This document shows positions 1 to 9,100 of a stretch of DNA of 64,000 bases, piece by piece (the stretch's first letter is position 1; each line of letters opens with the position of its first letter). The translations under genes were made by a program, and so were the position numbers. A model generated the notes under the pieces. The model was given only the letters and a program-made list of their open reading frames with translations. It searched no databases and was not told the DNA's origin. The stretch is taken from NCBI RefSeq assembly GCF_001280205.1, contig NZ_CP012573.1, positions 62,001-126,000 on the forward strand, read 5' to 3'. Origin of the DNA: Clavibacter capsici (lineage in GTDB: Bacteria > Actinomycetota > Actinomycetes > Actinomycetales > Microbacteriaceae).

Positions 1-84
1 GTCGTCTTCTTCTCCCTCTGCGCCCTGCCCCTCCTCTACACGCTGGTCGTCGGCCTCCCGGCGGAGGAGGAGCGACGCGCATGA
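1..84 (+). CDS. C-terminal end of a membrane protein (partial)
   Basis: The first 84 bases read as an open frame of 27 residues to a TGA stop. The segment is a hydrophobic stretch rich in F, L and V with a charged tail ending EEERRA, which looks like a last membrane helix and a short cytoplasmic tail. The stop overlaps the ATG of the next gene (ATGA), so the two are probably translationally coupled. Because the next gene has an alternate, SipW-style signal sequence, this could be the end of a signal peptidase, but the visible part has no diagnostic motif. The frame is credible; the identity is unknown. Confidence 0.5.
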   Translation, partial: VVFFSLCALPLLYTLVVGLPAEEERRA

Positions 85-980
85 GCGTCGTCGCCCGCCT
101 CCTCGGCCGCGCCGTCGCCCCCGCGGCGGATGCACGCCCCCGCCGCGCACCGCGCCTCGCCGCGATCGCCGCCTCCGTCTCCGCCGCCGCCCTCGGCGCG
201 GTGCTGCTCCTCGCGCCGGGCACGAACGGCGCGTACACCGCCGCCATCACCAACACGAACAACAGCGCCGCCTCCTCGGCCGCCTTCTTCACCTGCTCCA
301 GCGCCTTCGCGGCCGACAAGGCCAACGCGCTCTTCGCCTACCCGCTCAACGAGGCGACGGGATCCACGACCGCCGTCGACGCGGCCACCGGGTCCTACCC
401 CGGCACGTACCGCGGCGGCATGACGAGCGACACGACCACGACGCGCGCCTGCCCCCGCGACACCGGCGGCGCCTACGTGCTCGACGGCAGCGACTTCGTC
501 ACCAACACGCTGCAGGCGCAGGGCCCGGCGACCTTCAGCACCGAGGTCTGGTTCAAGACCACGGTGAAGGGCGGCAAGCTCATCGGCTTCGGCAACTCGC
601 AGTCCGGATCCTCGTCGGCCTACGACCGCCACACGTACGTCTCGACGACCGGCCAGCTGGCCTTCGGCACCTACAACGGCGGCTACCAGACCATCACGAG
701 CTCGGCCAACGTGGCCGACGGCGCCTGGCACCACGTGGTGGCCACCATGTCGCCCGGCACCGGCATGACCCTCTACCTCGACGGCGCCCGCGTCGCCGGC
801 AACACGGGCTTCACGGCGCCGGAGAGCAACACGGGCTACTGGCGCATCGGCTACGACAACACGTCGGGCTGGCCGAACGCGGGAGCCAACTACTTCGTCG
901 GCAGCATGCGCTTCGCCGCGGTCTACAAGACGGCGCTCACGGCCACGCAGGTCAAGGCCCACTACGACGCCGGCCGTTGA
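81..980 (+). CDS. Exported LamG/concanavalin-A-like domain protein
   Basis: A 299-residue protein. The N-terminus has a basic stretch, a hydrophobic helix at about residues 28-45 and then a GAYTAAITNTNNSA segment. That resembles the alternate signal sequences handled by SipW-type signal peptidases rather than a plain AxA site. Residues about 70-299 form a jelly-roll LamG/laminin-G-like 3 domain: FAYPLNEATGS, then STEVWFKT, DGAWHHVVATM, LYLDGARV, and a terminal RFAAVYKTALTATQVKAHY. Such domains bind glycans or matrix proteins outside the cell. The ATG overlaps the preceding stop, and the opposite-strand block to the right encodes a SipW-like peptidase with more substrates. The ligand is unknown. 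Confidence 0.8.
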   Translation: MSVVARLLGRAVAPAADARPRRAPRLAAIAASVSAAALGAVLLLAPGTNGAYTAAITNTNNSAASSAAFFTCSSAFAADKANALFAYPLNEATGSTTAVDAATGSYPGTYRGGMTSDTTTTRACPRDTGGAYVLDGSDFVTNTLQAQGPATFSTEVWFKTTVKGGKLIGFGNSQSGSSSAYDRHTYVSTTGQLAFGTYNGGYQTITSSANVADGAWHHVVATMSPGTGMTLYLDGARVAGNTGFTAPESNTGYWRIGYDNTSGWPNAGANYFVGSMRFAAVYKTALTATQVKAHYDAGR

Positions 981-982
981 CG

Positions 983-1018
983 CGACGACGGGACGGCCGT
1001 CCGGCCGTCCCGTCGTCG
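983..1018. terminator. Bidirectional intrinsic terminator
   Basis: A perfect 16-bp inverted repeat (arms 983-998 and 1003-1018, CGACGACGGGACGGCC and its complement) with a 4-base loop GTCC. It starts two bases after the stop of the LamG gene and lies 16 bases past the stop of the convergent lipoprotein gene. There is no T-tract, as is common for actinobacterial hairpin terminators. It can serve both strands. Confidence 0.75.
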
Positions 1019-1034
1019 TGCGTCGTGCCGCGGA

Positions 1035-2006
1035 TCAGCTCGCGGGCACCACGTCCCAGTGCTCGCGGATGAGGCCGTCGTGCACCCGGAAGATGTCGGC
1101 GGCGACGTAGGGGTCGTCCGCCTTCGCGCCGACGGGCTGCGACAGGATCCAGACCAGGTCGCCGTCCGCGATCGAGACCACGGACTGCTGCGCCGGGAAC
1201 TGCGCGCCGCCGGAGAAGAACGCCTTCAGCGCGGCCGTGCCGTTCGCGGCGACCGTGTTGTGCTGGAGGTAGGCCGGGTCGAACGAGCGGTCGAGCACGC
1301 TCGCGTCGTGATCCCGGAAGAGGGTGTCGTAGGCGCCCACGGCCAGCTGCCGGTTCGCCTCCTCCTGCTGCTCGGTGGGCGCCGGCTCGCCGGCCGAGCC
1401 CTGGTACAGGTCGCTGAACATGGTGTTGGTGTTGCCGCTGGCGGGCGTCCCCTGCGCGACCGGCTGGTCGAACGACCAGTGCTCGTTGACCTGGCCGTTC
1501 GGCGCGAAGCGGAAGACGTCGACGGCCGCCTCTCCGCTCCGCTCGTCGGCGGGGTCCGCCGTGATCTGCCAGTGCACGGCCACGAGGTCGCCGTCGGCGC
1601 CGATGTGCTTGACGACCGCCTTCGCGCCGGGGATGCGGGCGTGCGCCTGGGTGAACTGGTCGAGGAGGCCGCCGGGGCCCGCCTTCGAGCCGTGCGAGCT
1701 GGCGTCGGGGGCGACGGCCGCGATGACGGCGGACTGCGCCGCCTCGCTGGTCGGGTCGGGGAAGGCGTCGGCGATCAGCTTCGACACGGCGTCCGCGTTG
1801 GCGGACTCCTTCGCGGAGTCGGCGCGGTCGCCCTTGGCCCCGCCGGAGTCGGCGGACGTGGTGGCGACGACGGGGGAGGCGTCGGTGGCGGGATCGGCGG
1901 AGGCCGGGGAGGAGCCGGCGGCCTGGCAGCCGGCGAGGACGACGATGCCGGCGAGCGCGGCGGTGCCGCGCGCGAGCAGGGACACGGGAGTTCGTTGAAT
2001 GCTCAT
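1035..2006 (-). CDS. Lipoprotein with two SnoaL-like (NTF2-fold) domains
   Basis: 323 residues. The ATG start gives a typical lipoprotein signal: basic N-terminus, hydrophobic helix and lipobox VLAGC with Cys27. A low-complexity linker follows. Then come two SnoaL-like halves, roughly residues 75-190 and 205-323. Each ends in the family's closing pattern of phenylalanine, a short turn, then EHW (VFRFAPNGQVNEHW; IFRVHDGLIREHW). SnoaL-like proteins bind or isomerise small hydrophobic molecules, but the substrate here cannot be told. Longer in-frame starts upstream lack a signal sequence and run through noncoding DNA, so they were rejected. Confidence 0.8.
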   Translation of the reverse strand: MSIQRTPVSLLARGTAALAGIVVLAGCQAAGSSPASADPATDASPVVATTSADSGGAKGDRADSAKESANADAVSKLIADAFPDPTSEAAQSAVIAAVAPDASSHGSKAGPGGLLDQFTQAHARIPGAKAVVKHIGADGDLVAVHWQITADPADERSGEAAVDVFRFAPNGQVNEHWSFDQPVAQGTPASGNTNTMFSDLYQGSAGEPAPTEQQEEANRQLAVGAYDTLFRDHDASVLDRSFDPAYLQHNTVAANGTAALKAFFSGGAQFPAQQSVVSIADGDLVWILSQPVGAKADDPYVAADIFRVHDGLIREHWDVVPAS

Positions 2007-2189
2007 GCATCCACGATGGGGGTGGTGGCTGGGAAGCTCCGATGTGCATGGATGGCGCGCTGATCGGGATCTCCTGTTATGGGTGCGCGCCTGCGCCGAG
2101 GAGGGGCGGGCCGTGGGCGGACAGCCGGCCCGCCGGATCGCCGCTCCGTTCCGAAGTCCGTGCACCGGGACCCGAGTCGCCCGGCAGGG

Positions 2190-2216
2190 GCCCCCTCGCC
2201 GCGCATGCGAGGGGGC
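2190..2216. terminator. GC hairpin, probable second terminator
   Basis: Perfect 10-bp stem GCCCCCTCGC / GCGAGGGGGC (2190-2199 and 2207-2216) with a 7-base loop. It lies in the 330-base gap between two minus-strand lipoprotein genes, downstream of the gene that ends at 2337. With the stronger hairpin at 2263-2307 it would make a tandem terminator. The rest of the gap shows no gene. Confidence 0.5.
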
Positions 2217-2262
2217 TTCCCTGCGTGCGGGGTGCGGGGTGCGGCGTCCGCATCCGCCGGGC

Positions 2263-2307
2263 GCACGACGAACGGCCCGGCATCGTGGGCCGGGCCGTTC
2301 GTCGTGC
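2263..2307. terminator. Strong intrinsic terminator
   Basis: Perfect 19-bp inverted repeat (2263-2281 with 2289-2307, arm GCACGACGAACGGCCCGGC) and a 7-base loop, 29 bases beyond the stop of the minus-strand lipoprotein gene at 2337. It should end transcription of that gene and separate it from the next lipoprotein gene. Confidence 0.8.
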
Positions 2308-2336
2308 TGCGCCGGGGGCCGAGCCCCGGGTGGGTG

Positions 2337-3029
2337 CTACTTGGTGTTGACGGTGATCTTGGCGATGCCGACGACGAGCTGGTCGGTGACGGCGTCGGTG
2401 CCGAAGGTGCTGTTCAGCAGGGCGGCGGCGTCGGGGCTGACCTTGACGGTGGTGCCCTCGAGGACGGCGTTGTCGCCCTCCATCTGGAGGGGCTTCAGGG
2501 TCGTGCCGTCGAGGTTGAAGATGTAGACGTCCTTCATGACCTCGCCGTCGCCGACCTGGACCGAGCCGGTGAGGCGGCTGGTGCCGGGGTCGATGACGAA
2601 GTCGGTGAGCTTCACGACGGTGGAGCCGGCGGTGAGGCTGATGCCGGAGCCGGCGTGGTCGATCTCGCCCTGGACGTAGGGGCGGTAGGACTGCTCGGGG
2701 TCGAAGTACTTCACGTTGCCGCCGGTGATGGGGAACGCGAGGGTGCCGGTGGCGCCGTCGAGGGTCGCGCCGCCGATCACGCCGGGGGTGAGGCCCAGGG
2801 TGGTGAGGGCGCCGGTGAAGCCGCTGTCGAGGGTGACCTTGGTGTCGACGCCGGTCAGGGTCGGGATCGTCGCGAGGGGCGTGGGGTTCGCCTCGGTCGT
2901 CGCGGACGCGGACGGCGCGGCGGAGGAGGAGGACGAGGGGGTCTCGGCGGGCGTGGAGCACGCGGCGAGGCCGACGACGAGGAAGCCGGCGGTGGCGAGG
3001 CCGAAGACGGACTTGGTGAGGTTGCGCAT
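2337..3029 (-). CDS. Secreted lipoprotein of unknown function
   Basis: 230 residues. The ATG has a good ribosome site (GAAGGAACGATC before it) and gives a lipoprotein signal with lipobox GLAAC, Cys24. A Ser/Ala/Thr-rich spacer follows (about residues 25-50). The remainder is a beta-rich domain with repeated short strands and glycines (VDTKVTLDSGFTGAL, ATLDGATGTLAFPITGG, GEIDHAGSGISLTAGSTVV). The pattern recalls htaA-like or fasciclin-adjacent secreted proteins of actinobacteria, but I do not recognise a family with certainty. It has its own terminator downstream and lies next to the secretion cluster, with 128 bases between them. Confidence 0.8.
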   Translation of the reverse strand: MRNLTKSVFGLATAGFLVVGLAACSTPAETPSSSSSAAPSASATTEANPTPLATIPTLTGVDTKVTLDSGFTGALTTLGLTPGVIGGATLDGATGTLAFPITGGNVKYFDPEQSYRPYVQGEIDHAGSGISLTAGSTVVKLTDFVIDPGTSRLTGSVQVGDGEVMKDVYIFNLDGTTLKPLQMEGDNAVLEGTTVKVSPDAAALLNSTFGTDAVTDQLVVGIAKITVNTK

Positions 3030-3157
3030 GATCGTTCCTTCGATTCGAGGCGGCCGACGTGGTCGCCGGTTGGAGTCGCAAGGTCCTTCGGCACCCCTCG
3101 CCAGGCGGATGGGTCCCGTGATGCTTTCGTGATCCCGGTAGCCCGCCGGCCTGGCGA

Positions 3158-3802
3158 TCAGCGCTGCGTGCCGGGCCGCTGGACGCCGTCGACCCGCAGG
3201 GTCACCGATCCCGTGACGCCCTGCGCCGTCGGCGGCGCGGACGCGGCGAGCCGCACGGTGACGCGGAGGTGGTCGAGGCCGCGGACGGCGAGGGCGGGGG
3301 ACCCGGGCAGCGCGACCCGCCCCGCGGCCGGCCGGTCGGCGACGACCGGCGTGATCGTGCCCGCGCACACGGCCGTCCCCGGGGCTCCCGTCCACGCGAC
3401 CGGGCAGCGGTCGAGCGCGACCTGGAGGCCGTCGGACGTGCTGGACACGGCCGTGCCGCCCAGCGTCACCGTGAGCTCGGAGGCGGCGACCGTGCCGGTG
3501 TTCGCGAGGTCCACGAGCCGCACCGTGGACTCGCCCGGGCGGAGGCCGGCCACGGGCACGGCGAGCTGATCGGCGCCCCCGCCGCCCCAGTCGAGCTCCA
3601 CGGCGCCCGCGCGCACCGTCACGCGGGAGGAGGCGCGGTCGGCGAGCACGGCCGCGGCGGTGCCGGCGCCCGCGAGGACGAGGGCCAGGGCGAGCGCCGG
3701 GATGAGGAGGGGGCGGGCGCGGCGCGCGGGAGGACGGGCGGCGCGGCGTCCGTGGGGCGCGGGGGCGGCGGGCGCGGGCGGCGCGGCGCGATGGCGCGGC
3801 AT
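3158..3802 (-). CDS. TasA/CalY-like exported protein, SipW-type substrate
   Basis: 214 residues. After an Ala/Arg/Pro-rich basic leader there is one hydrophobic helix (about residues 30-53) followed by AVLADRASSRVTVRAGAVELDW. This matches the alternate signal pattern of SipW-processed matrix proteins, where the cleavage region is followed by a short conserved strand ending in an aG-l-l-like motif. The mature part is a single beta-sandwich with a Cys pair (RCPVAW, AVCAGTI). The ATG overlaps the stop of the signal peptidase gene (ATGA), so peptidase and substrate are translated together. It is probably a filament or matrix subunit or an accessory one; this is inference from family and context. 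Confidence 0.75.
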   Translation of the reverse strand: MPRHRAAPPAPAAPAPHGRRAARPPARRARPLLIPALALALVLAGAGTAAAVLADRASSRVTVRAGAVELDWGGGGADQLAVPVAGLRPGESTVRLVDLANTGTVAASELTVTLGGTAVSSTSDGLQVALDRCPVAWTGAPGTAVCAGTITPVVADRPAAGRVALPGSPALAVRGLDHLRVTVRLAASAPPTAQGVTGSVTLRVDGVQRPGTQR

Positions 3803-4404
3803 CAGGGCGTCCCGCCCGCGGGGATCGCGGCGACCGGCTGCTCCGGGCGCCGCCAGATGAGGGAGAGCACCCAGCCCATGGCGCCCGCGCCGACGATGCC
3901 GAATGCGATCATCCGGACGAGCGGGTCGCCCAGCCAGACGAACGGCCAGCCGAGCAGGGGGACCACCGAGGTCCGCTCCCAGACCGCGTCGTCGCCGATG
4001 GTGACGATCCACGGATCGCCCGCCGGGTTGTTGTCGCCCTTGGTCTGCATGGCCAGGCGGTCGGGGGACCAGCCCTCCAGCAGGGCGGCGTCCTCGGGGC
4101 CGAAGACGCGGGTGACGCGGTGGATCACGCGCACGCGCGGGCCGACGGGCGCCGTGAACACGACCACGTCGCCGACCGCCACGTCGGTGCGCGCGGTGGG
4201 CGCCGTGATCGCGAGCGAGCCCACCGGCATGCCGGGCGCCATCGAGTTCGACAGGACCGGGACGACGCGCGTGATCCCGAGGGCGGAGAGGGCGACGACC
4301 GCCACGACGGCCACCGCGACGAGGGCCGTGGCCAGGCCGCCCAGCACGCCGAGGGTCCGTCGGAGCGGGCCGCGGCGGGTCGGCCGCCCGGCGCGGCGGC
4401 TCAC
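3802..4404 (-). CDS. Type I signal peptidase, SipW/ER-type (Ser-His)
   Basis: 200 residues. An N-terminal membrane helix (about 18-42) precedes VLSNSMAPGM with nucleophile Ser54. The general base is in VRVIHRVTRV with His95, where bacterial housekeeping enzymes have Lys. This Ser-His arrangement is typical of SipW and the ER/archaeal signal peptidases. The KGDNNPAGDPW box is present, and there is a second C-terminal helix. The GTG start overlaps the stop of the upstream LPVTG protein (GTGA), and its own stop overlaps the ATG of a TasA-like protein. It therefore most likely cleaves the alternate signal sequences of the exported proteins on either side. Confidence 0.9.
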   Translation of the reverse strand: MSRRAGRPTRRGPLRRTLGVLGGLATALVAVAVVAVVALSALGITRVVPVLSNSMAPGMPVGSLAITAPTARTDVAVGDVVVFTAPVGPRVRVIHRVTRVFGPEDAALLEGWSPDRLAMQTKGDNNPAGDPWIVTIGDDAVWERTSVVPLLGWPFVWLGDPLVRMIAFGIVGAGAMGWVLSLIWRRPEQPVAAIPAGGTP

Positions 4405-5174
4405 GAGGCCGTCCCGGGTGCGCGGCGGCGGCGGCGTCGGGAGGAGCGGACGAGGAGCGCGCCGCCGAGGAGCGCCAGCAGGGCGCCGACGACGGCCGAC
4501 GCGATGTCGCGGCCGGTCACGGGGAGGAGGTCGCGCGCGGATCCGGCGGCGGGCGCGGATCCCGTGGGCTCGGAGCCGGCGCCGCTGCCGCTGCCGGCGC
4601 CGGTGCCGGGTGCCGCGCCCGCCCCGGTCCCCGGGCCGTCCACGAGGGCGAAGCCGATGCTCAGGAGGCCGGCGGTCCTCTCCATCCGGTTGTCGGCCTC
4701 GGCGGGGAAGCGCACGCGCACGGCGATGCCGACGGTCTCGCCCGCGCCGAGCGGGGTGCGCGTGACGACGCTCTGGAGGGTGGCCGCGGGGCCGGATCCG
4801 AGGGGCTCGACGGTGCCGCGGCAGCGCATGGGCGGGGCGAGGGTCACGAAGCCCTCCTCGCAGAGGCGGACGGAGAGCTGGACGCCGCCCAGGGCATCGC
4901 CCGTGAGCGCCATGCTGCGCATGGAGTCGAGGCGCACGGAGAGCGGGGATCCGGCGGCGGAGACGTTGGTGACCTCGGCGGCCCAGTCGACGGTGTCGCC
5001 GGGTGCCAGGTCGTCGAGCGGGATGGCGGAGCCGGTCAGCTCGCGGACCTCGAGGGAGCCGCCGTCGGCCGGGGTCGCGGGTCCGCCCGGGGTCGCGGCG
5101 GCGGGGCCGGCGGCGGCCAGCGCGAGGCACAGCGCGACGGCGGCGACGGTGCCGGGTCCGCGGTGTGCGCGCAT
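4401..5174 (-). CDS. Cell-wall-anchored surface protein with LPVTG motif
   Basis: 257 residues. The start is chosen at the ATG preceded by GGAGGA. It gives a conventional Sec signal (hydrophobic 8-25, cleavage near AAA-TPGG). The middle is a beta-sandwich domain, about residues 35-180, with one Cys pair. A Gly/Ser/Ala/Pro spacer follows. The C-terminus is a sortase signal: LPVTG, a hydrophobic helix and an RSSRRRRRR tail. It would be linked to peptidoglycan by a sortase; none is encoded in the window. It sits directly upstream of the signal peptidase gene with overlapping codons. It may be the wall anchor for the exported subunits around it. Confidence 0.8.
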   Translation of the reverse strand: MRAHRGPGTVAAVALCLALAAAGPAAATPGGPATPADGGSLEVRELTGSAIPLDDLAPGDTVDWAAEVTNVSAAGSPLSVRLDSMRSMALTGDALGGVQLSVRLCEEGFVTLAPPMRCRGTVEPLGSGPAATLQSVVTRTPLGAGETVGIAVRVRFPAEADNRMERTAGLLSIGFALVDGPGTGAGAAPGTGAGSGSGAGSEPTGSAPAAGSARDLLPVTGRDIASAVVGALLALLGGALLVRSSRRRRRRAPGTAS

Positions 5175-5286
5175 GGTCGGGTCCTCCGGGGCGGGTGCTG
5201 CGGGGTGGTGCACGGGTCGTGCTCGCGTGCGGGTCGGATGCGGGCCGACCGGGCCCCGGCGCGTGCCGGGACCCGATCGAGCGCGA

Positions 5287-5985
5287 TCAGCGCTGGACGC
5301 CGGCGCGCTGGATGGCGGACGCCGTGAACGTGAGGTCGACGCTCGCGTTCTCGTAGTCGTTGTCCGCAGTGGTGGGCAGCTGCAGCACCATGAGGGTGTC
5401 GAGCGACACGTCGGCCGTGTCCGTCGGGAAGGTCCCGTCGGCGCTCGGCGTGAGGCCGAACTGGGCCGGCGTGAACGACGTGCCCGCGCCCGTGAGGGAC
5501 GCGAGCGAGCCGGTCCCGGTGACGGTCGTGGTGCCGCTGCACGTGTACGGGCCCACGCCGCCCGCGGCCGCGGTCGTCCAGGCGCCGGAGCACGTCTGGA
5601 GGCTGTAGGTCAGGCCGTCCGCGCCCGTGACGAGCGACTCGCCGGCGCCCGGGAGGTTCGTGTCGTCCGTCCCCGCCGACTGGCCGGCGACGGCGTAGGC
5701 GAAGTTCACCGACTGGATCAGGTTCCCGTCGTTGGTGGCGTTCGGCAGCGAGAGCAGGATCTGCCGCTGGACGGTGTCGCCGGGCGCGATGTCCGCGACC
5801 GTGTAGTCGCCGCTGGCCAGCTCGATGTCCAGCTGGCCGGCGTCGACCGCGAGGTTCGCGGTGTCGGAGTCGGTGAAGATGGCGTACGCGCCGCCGGCGA
5901 CGATGGTGCCGACCGCGAGGACCGCGCCGGTGGCGACGATCTTCTTCCAGGGGCGGCGACGCGGGGTGGTGGCGGTGGTGCTCAT
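5287..5985 (-). CDS. TasA/CalY (camelysin)-like exported protein
   Basis: 232 residues. ATG with GAGGAA upstream. The N-terminus is basic (RRRPWKK), then a helix at about 17-36, then GGAYAIFTDSDTANLAVDAGQLDIEL. This is the classical SipW-substrate signature, with an AYAxFTD cleavage region followed by N-x-(v/t)aG-l-d-(i/l). The mature protein is a beta-sandwich with two Cys residues (QTCSGAW, PYTCSG). Relatives in Bacillus form amyloid-like biofilm fibres (TasA) or act as camelysin. The gene is 112 bases upstream of the LPVTG protein gene and probably belongs to the same operon. Confidence 0.8.
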   Translation of the reverse strand: MSTTATTPRRRPWKKIVATGAVLAVGTIVAGGAYAIFTDSDTANLAVDAGQLDIELASGDYTVADIAPGDTVQRQILLSLPNATNDGNLIQSVNFAYAVAGQSAGTDDTNLPGAGESLVTGADGLTYSLQTCSGAWTTAAAGGVGPYTCSGTTTVTGTGSLASLTGAGTSFTPAQFGLTPSADGTFPTDTADVSLDTLMVLQLPTTADNDYENASVDLTFTASAIQRAGVQR

Positions 5986-6134
5986 GGTGGTTCCTCTCGA
6001 TCGGTGTCGTGATGCGCGATGCGCGCGGGCCGTGCTGCTGGTGCTGGTGCTGGTGCTGCGGTGGTGGTCGGTGGGGTCGGTGCGGGCGGGCTCTCCCGGG
6101 GGCGGATGCGGGTCGGGGGGTCGAGGGGCGGGCA

Positions 6135-9100
6135 TCAGCAGCCCGTCGCGGAGACGGCCGCCGGCTGGGCGACCGCGGAGGACGGGGCGCTGGCGACGCC
6201 GACCCAGCGGTGCAGGTCGGGCCGGACGCGCCACTGGTAGGAGCGGGACTCGCCGAGCCGGTCGTCCGAGAAGCCCGTCGCGGTTCCGCCGAGGCGGGCG
6301 ACCGTGATCCAGGCCCCGGGCGTGCTTCCCGCGACCCGGCGCTCGACGAGGAGGTCCGTGGCGCCGGGGACCGCGGTCCAGGCGACGGCGGTGACGGGGC
6401 GGCCGGCGACGCAGCTCGCGGCGGCGGACGTGACGGTCGTCGTCGAGGTCCAGGTGCCGGTGGAGGCGCCGAGCGTCGCGTCGTCCCGGTGCGTGAAGCC
6501 GCGGGCCGCGAGCGGTGCGGGATCCAGGAACACCGTGAGGGTGGAGGACGCGGTGGCGCCGGATCCGGGTGCGGCCGGTCGGTCGGTGATCGAGTAGGCG
6601 ACCGCGAAGGATCCCGTCGCCCCCGAGGCCGGCGGCCGGTACGTGCAGAGGACGGCCGAGCAGGAGAGCGTGCCGGGGAGCCCGGCCGGCGGCGTGGCGA
6701 CCGTGATGGCCAGCGCGTCGCCGTCCACGTCGGTGTCGTTGGCCCGGGGGTCGACCGTGACGTCGGGCCCGCCGACCGTCGCGACCAGCCGGTCGGCCCG
6801 CGCGACGGGCGCGCGGTTCAGGGGCGTGACCGTGACGGTGACCCGCACGTTCCAGGTGCCGGCGCCGCTCTGCAGCGCGTAGTCGAAGACGTCGACGCCC
6901 GTGAACCCGGCGGCCGACCGGTAGGTGCAGCGCCCCCGCTCGGTGCCGCTCGCGACGCACGTGGCGCTGCCGGACGTCGGCGACGCGGGCGCGGGGCCCG
7001 AGGCGCCGCCCACGAGCGCGGGCGTCGCCGCGAGCTGGGCGCGGCTGAGGGTCGCGCCCGTCGCGGCGGGGCCGTCGTTCGCGAGCACGTCGATCACGAC
7101 GGGCACGCCCTGCGGCGTCGTCGCGGCGTCCGGCAGCGGGTCCGGCACGGCGAGCACGGTCGCCGTCGCCGTGCGCGTGATGACGCCGGTCGGGGCGGTC
7201 GCGGTGGCCGTCGCGGTGTTGACGATGGATCCGGCGGCCACGTCCGCGGCCGTCACCGTGTACGTGGCGGACGCGGTGACGACCTGGCCGGGCGCGAGGG
7301 CGCCCGCGGTCCCGGGCCACGTGTAGGCGAGGGCCGAGACGCCCGCGCGCGGGTCCGCGATGGAGACGCCCGTGAGCGACGTCGTCCCGGTGTTCTGCAG
7401 CCGGAACGCGTACGTCACGACGCCGCCCGCCGCCGGCACGTTGCCGGGCGTCGCGGTCTTCTGGAGGTCCATCGTCGCGGTGCGGGCGAGCGGGACGGTG
7501 GCGCTCGCGGTCGCCTGCGCCACCACGCCGCCGGAGCTCGCGCCGCGCGCGGTCGCGGTGTTCGCGACCTGGCCGGCGTCGACGTCGGCCTGCCGCACCG
7601 TGTAGCTGGCGGTCGCCGTGGCGGTCTGGCCGACGCCCAGGGTCCCGGCGGTGCCGGGCCAGACGTAGGAGAGGGTCGAGAGCCCGGGCAGCGGATCCGT
7701 GACCGCGACGCCCGTGAGCGGTACCGTGCCGGTGTTCCTGACGGAGAACGTGTACGCGACCGTGGCGCCCGGCGTCGACCCGCCCGTGAGCGTCGCGCCC
7801 TTGGTGAGGGTGAGGGCCGCGGACCCGTTGACCGGCGTGCTCGTCGAGGAGCTCGCGGTCGGGGCGGCCACGCCGGCGAACGTCTGGCCGGAGACGGTGG
7901 CGGTGTTCACGAGCGGCGTCGCGGCGTCCACGTCGGCCTGGGTCACGGTGTACGCGGTGGACGTGAAGGTCTGCGACGCACCCGGCGCGAGGGTGACGGA
8001 GGCGGGGCTGATGCCGGTCACGCGCGGATCCGCCACCGCCACCTGCCGCAGCGACACGTTCCCGGCGTTCCGCGCCACGAAGGAGTACGCGATCCGCTCG
8101 CCGACGTCCGCCCGGCCGTTGCCGTTGGAGTCCGTGAGCGCGCCGCTCTTGGTGAGGGCGAGCGCGGGCGCGGGCGTCACCATCGGCACCGTGACGGAGC
8201 TCGAGTTGCTGTTCACGCCGAAGAGCACGGTGTTGACGGCCCGAGCGGTCGCGGTGTTCGTGAGCGTCCCGGCCACCGCCTCCGCGGGCGTCACGACGTG
8301 GACCCCCGAGCAGGTCACCGACGCGCCGCCGAGGAAGAGCCCCGTCCCGAGCAGGCTCCCGGGGCAGGAGACCGACGAGACCAGGGGGTCGTTCACGGTC
8401 AGGCCCGAGAGCGTCAGCCCCCCGGCGTTGGTGATCACGAACTGGTAGGGGATCGTCTGCCCCTCGGCGTACGCCGCCGGCTGCGGGTTCGTCCGGTCGA
8501 CCTGCTTCACCAGGGTGAGCTGCGACAGGTCGTTGACGCTCGAGACGCTCACCTCGCGGATCAGGTGCGTGTCCGTGAAGGATCCCGTCGAGGCGAGGTA
8601 GCCGAGCTTGTAGGAGGCGGGGGCCGGGGTCGTCATCGTGTACTGCACGACCTGCGTGAGCGAGGCGGTGGACGCACCGGCCGTCGCGCCCACGTACACG
8701 GTGACGACGGGGAGCCGCGCGGGCGAGACCGTGATGCGGATGGTCCGGCCGAGGTCGGCGGTCGGCGTGCTCAGCGTCGTGGTCGAGCGGAGGCTCGACG
8801 CCGGCGATGCGCCGGTGAGGTAGCAGTACCCCGTCAGGCCCTGGCCGGGACCGCGCAGCGCGATGGCGTTCGGACGCTGGCCGACGCCGGCGCTCGGCGT
8901 GGTGCAGCCCGTGCCGCGCCCCTCGGTGGGGTTCGAGAAGTTGCCGAACGCGTCGAGGCCGACGCCGAGGTAGCCGCCCGCGACGCCCGGCGCGGTCGTG
9001 GTCTGGGCGTAGCCGAGGGATCCGCCGGACGGGCCCGCCGCGGTGAGCGGCACGGATCCGTCGGTGAGGAAGAAGCCGATGCCGTCGGCGCCGCCGGAGG

